DNA of 64,000 bases, taken from the NCBI RefSeq assembly GCF_016924665.1, contig NZ_JAFFJT010000016.1, forward strand, positions 62,001-126,000, in the 5' to 3' direction. The DNA comes from Nocardioides sp. SYSU D00038. GTDB taxonomy: Bacteria > Actinomycetota > Actinomycetes > Propionibacteriales > Nocardioidaceae. Positions 62,842 through 64,000 of this stretch are shown one piece after another (within the stretch, counting starts at the first letter, position 1; each line of letters opens with the position of its first letter). The notes beneath the pieces are model-generated. The model did not search any database. It had not been told where the DNA came from and worked only from the letters and a program-made list of their open reading frames with translations. The position numbers and the translations under genes are program-made.

Positions 62842-63417
62842 CTAGGACCCGGGCCCCAGCGACCAGCCCGCGACGACCTCGTAGCGGGGTCGCCGCCGCG
62901 GCCCCTCCCCCAGGTGGGACTCGACCAGGTGCACCTCGTCGGCCCGCCACGCCGGCCCGTCGTAGGCGTCGAGCAGCCGCACCCAGCTCGTCACCTCGGT
63001 GGGTCGACCGGTGCGCGCGACGGTGACGTGCGGTCGGAACCTGGCCCCGTCGACCGCCACCCCGGCGTGCGCGGCGGCACCCCGGCAGTCGCGGGCCAGG
63101 GCCGCCAGCGTCGAGGCGCCGGCGTCGTCGAGCGCGAGCCCGGCCGCGACGACCTTGGCCCCCGCCGGGTGCGGGAACGCGACACCCCCGGCCAGCCGCA
63201 CCTCGAACCCCGGCTTGCGCCCCACCGTCACCCCCAGCCCCTCGACCAGCGCGTCGAGGCTGCGCTCGGGCACCTCGGGCAGGAACGCCAGCGTCACGTG
63301 GAGGTGCTCCGGCAGCGTCCACCGGAACCCCGCCGCCGCCCGCCGCGGCTCCAGGAACGCGTCGAGGTGCTCCACCGCCTGCTGGCCGGGCAGCAGCGCC
63401 ACGAACATCCTGCTCAC
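62842..63417 (-). CDS. thpR: RNA 2',3'-cyclic phosphodiesterase (2'-5' RNA ligase family)
   Basis: A 191-aa 2H phosphoesterase. The two HxT motifs are H40-V-T42 (LHVTLAFLP) and H130-V-T132 (PHVTVARTG), which together hydrolyse 2',3'-cyclic phosphates. MFVALLPG is the typical N-terminal strand. The start is GTG 63417; ATG 63408 is an alternative. It precedes pepN by 10 bp in the same operon. The physiological RNA substrate is unknown. Confidence 0.9.
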   Translation of the reverse strand: MSRMFVALLPGQQAVEHLDAFLEPRRAAAGFRWTLPEHLHVTLAFLPEVPERSLDALVEGLGVTVGRKPGFEVRLAGGVAFPHPAGAKVVAAGLALDDAGASTLAALARDCRGAAAHAGVAVDGARFRPHVTVARTGRPTEVTSWVRLLDAYDGPAWRADEVHLVESHLGEGPRRRPRYEVVAGWSLGPGS

Positions 63418-64000
63418 CGCGGCAGTATCCCCCGCGGGCGCCGGTGTCGAGGACGTAGCACCAGCGACCGCCCCGCTGGTTGAGGAAGTCGCGCTAGCGA
63501 CTGTCTCGAAACCCCCGCACCCGAGCGCCCTCCGGCGGGAACGGAGGGCTCTCGTCTCACCGGGTCACGCGCCGCGCGCTGGTTGAGGTGCGAGCGAAGC
63601 GAGCCTCGAAACCCCCGCACCCGAGCGCCCTCCGGCGGGAACGGAGGGCTCTCGTCTCACCGGGTCTCGAGGCTCAGGCCTAGCGGCCTTCGCACCTCGA
63701 CCAACGCCAGCCGGCGTGCCGCGCCGCACGGCACGGAGGCGGCGGAGCGAGGGGCGGCGTTCGGCACGTAGACGGCGGCGTGGCGCCGCAGCGAGCGCCG
63801 GGGAACCGCAGGGCAGCTCCGGCGACACGGCAACGAGTGCCGAACGACGTCCGGCGCGCAGCAGCCGCAGTGCCCCACCCACGCGCGGCACGCCGCACCC
63901 ACCCCCACCAACAGTCACCACCCGCCCGGATCACCCAAGCCGGAGTCAGCACCGGCCCGAGCCCCCGGCGCGGAGTCCCCACGCACGGGAGGGCGGTCAC
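63418..64000. other. 583-bp right-end stretch with intergenic repeats, no credible gene
   Basis: It contains three units of the GGTTGAGG/TCGAAACC repeat family and two 62-bp direct repeats. The final 280 bp has open frames in several registers but no ribosome binding site, recognisable protein motif or codon pattern that supports a gene. Confidence 0.6.
63478..63706. repeat. intergenic repeat array with two exact 62-bp direct repeats
   Basis: The 62-bp sequence at 63505-63566 recurs exactly at 63605-63666, a 100-bp period. Each copy contains the hairpin GCCCTCCG / CGGAGGGC (63527-63549 and 63627-63649). Flanking units are GGTTGAGG with hairpin GTCGC-GCTA-GCGAC (63478-63513), GGTTGAGG with a GAGCGAAGCGAGC-type hairpin (63581-63613) and an inverted unit GGTCTCGAGGCTC...CTCGACC (63662-63702). 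Confidence 0.8.

Noticed and set aside
63680..64000. 106-codon minus-strand frame open to the window edge
   Set aside because: The composition is Arg/Ala/Pro/Cys-rich with no motif or ribosome binding site, and it overlaps repeat units.

Overview
This window looks like chromosome from a high-GC actinobacterium, most likely of the Nocardioides / Nocardioidaceae type. The grounds are very GC-rich codon third positions, many GTG starts, ATGA/GTGA-coupled operons, a SigE-type ECF sigma factor, a TIGR03086 DinB-like protein, DUF222-HNH (13E12-type) genes and a tRNA-Ser(CGA). I see no prophage, integrase or transposase gene. The accessory signal is confined to repeat-rich intergenic stretches around the two DUF222-HNH genes and at the right end.

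Left part (1-17.3 kb): a truncated MoxR-like start, a small membrane protein, a crotonase, a gamma-carbonic anhydrase and a secreted Ig/PKD-like protein lead into DUF222-HNH copy 1 with a 0.7 kb non-coding repeat region ending at tRNA-Ser. A sugar block follows: aldo/keto reductase, aldose 1-epimerase and a ROK regulator on the minus strand, divergent from zwf-edd-eda, which converts glucose-6-phosphate to pyruvate and glyceraldehyde-3-phosphate by the Entner-Doudoroff route. Then come an ECF sigma factor with an overlapping membrane-anchored beta-propeller partner, and DUF222-HNH copy 2 with its own 0.9 kb repeat region.

Middle (17.3-52 kb): a DHFR-like reductase, RecQ, ribokinase and a DUF3253 protein precede a large L-rhamnose regulon. 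It comprises two giant secreted GH78 alpha-L-rhamnosidases (1926 and 2280 aa) and one long minus-strand operon: ABC importer (ATPase, two permeases, lipoprotein), mutarotase, isomerase, aldolase/lactaldehyde dehydrogenase fusion, rhamnulokinase, LldD2-like lactate dehydrogenase and a 68-aa LuxR-type HTH protein. A divergent LacI regulator sits at the head. Three 14-bp operator-like sites of the form TTGAAA-NN-TTTCAA lie just downstream of three promoters that all have 18-bp spacers. Together these genes could release rhamnose from polymers, import it and carry it to DHAP plus pyruvate. A secreted CocE/NonD hydrolase, a secreted Pro/Ser-tailed protein and a divergent MFS/MarR pair lie between the operon and the second rhamnosidase.

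Right part (52-64 kb): housekeeping genes: tadA with its partner, upp, a lipoprotein, a secreted beta-propeller protein, the three-gene pyridine nucleotide transhydrogenase operon pntAA-pntAB-pntB, a stand-alone (p)ppGpp synthetase, and thpR-pepN-phosphatase. The end is a repeat-rich stretch with two exact 62-bp direct repeats.

The most unusual signal is a non-coding element present in two full copies and one internally deleted copy beside the DUF222-HNH genes. Its long hairpin differs between the copies at seven paired positions, each change compensated on the other arm.
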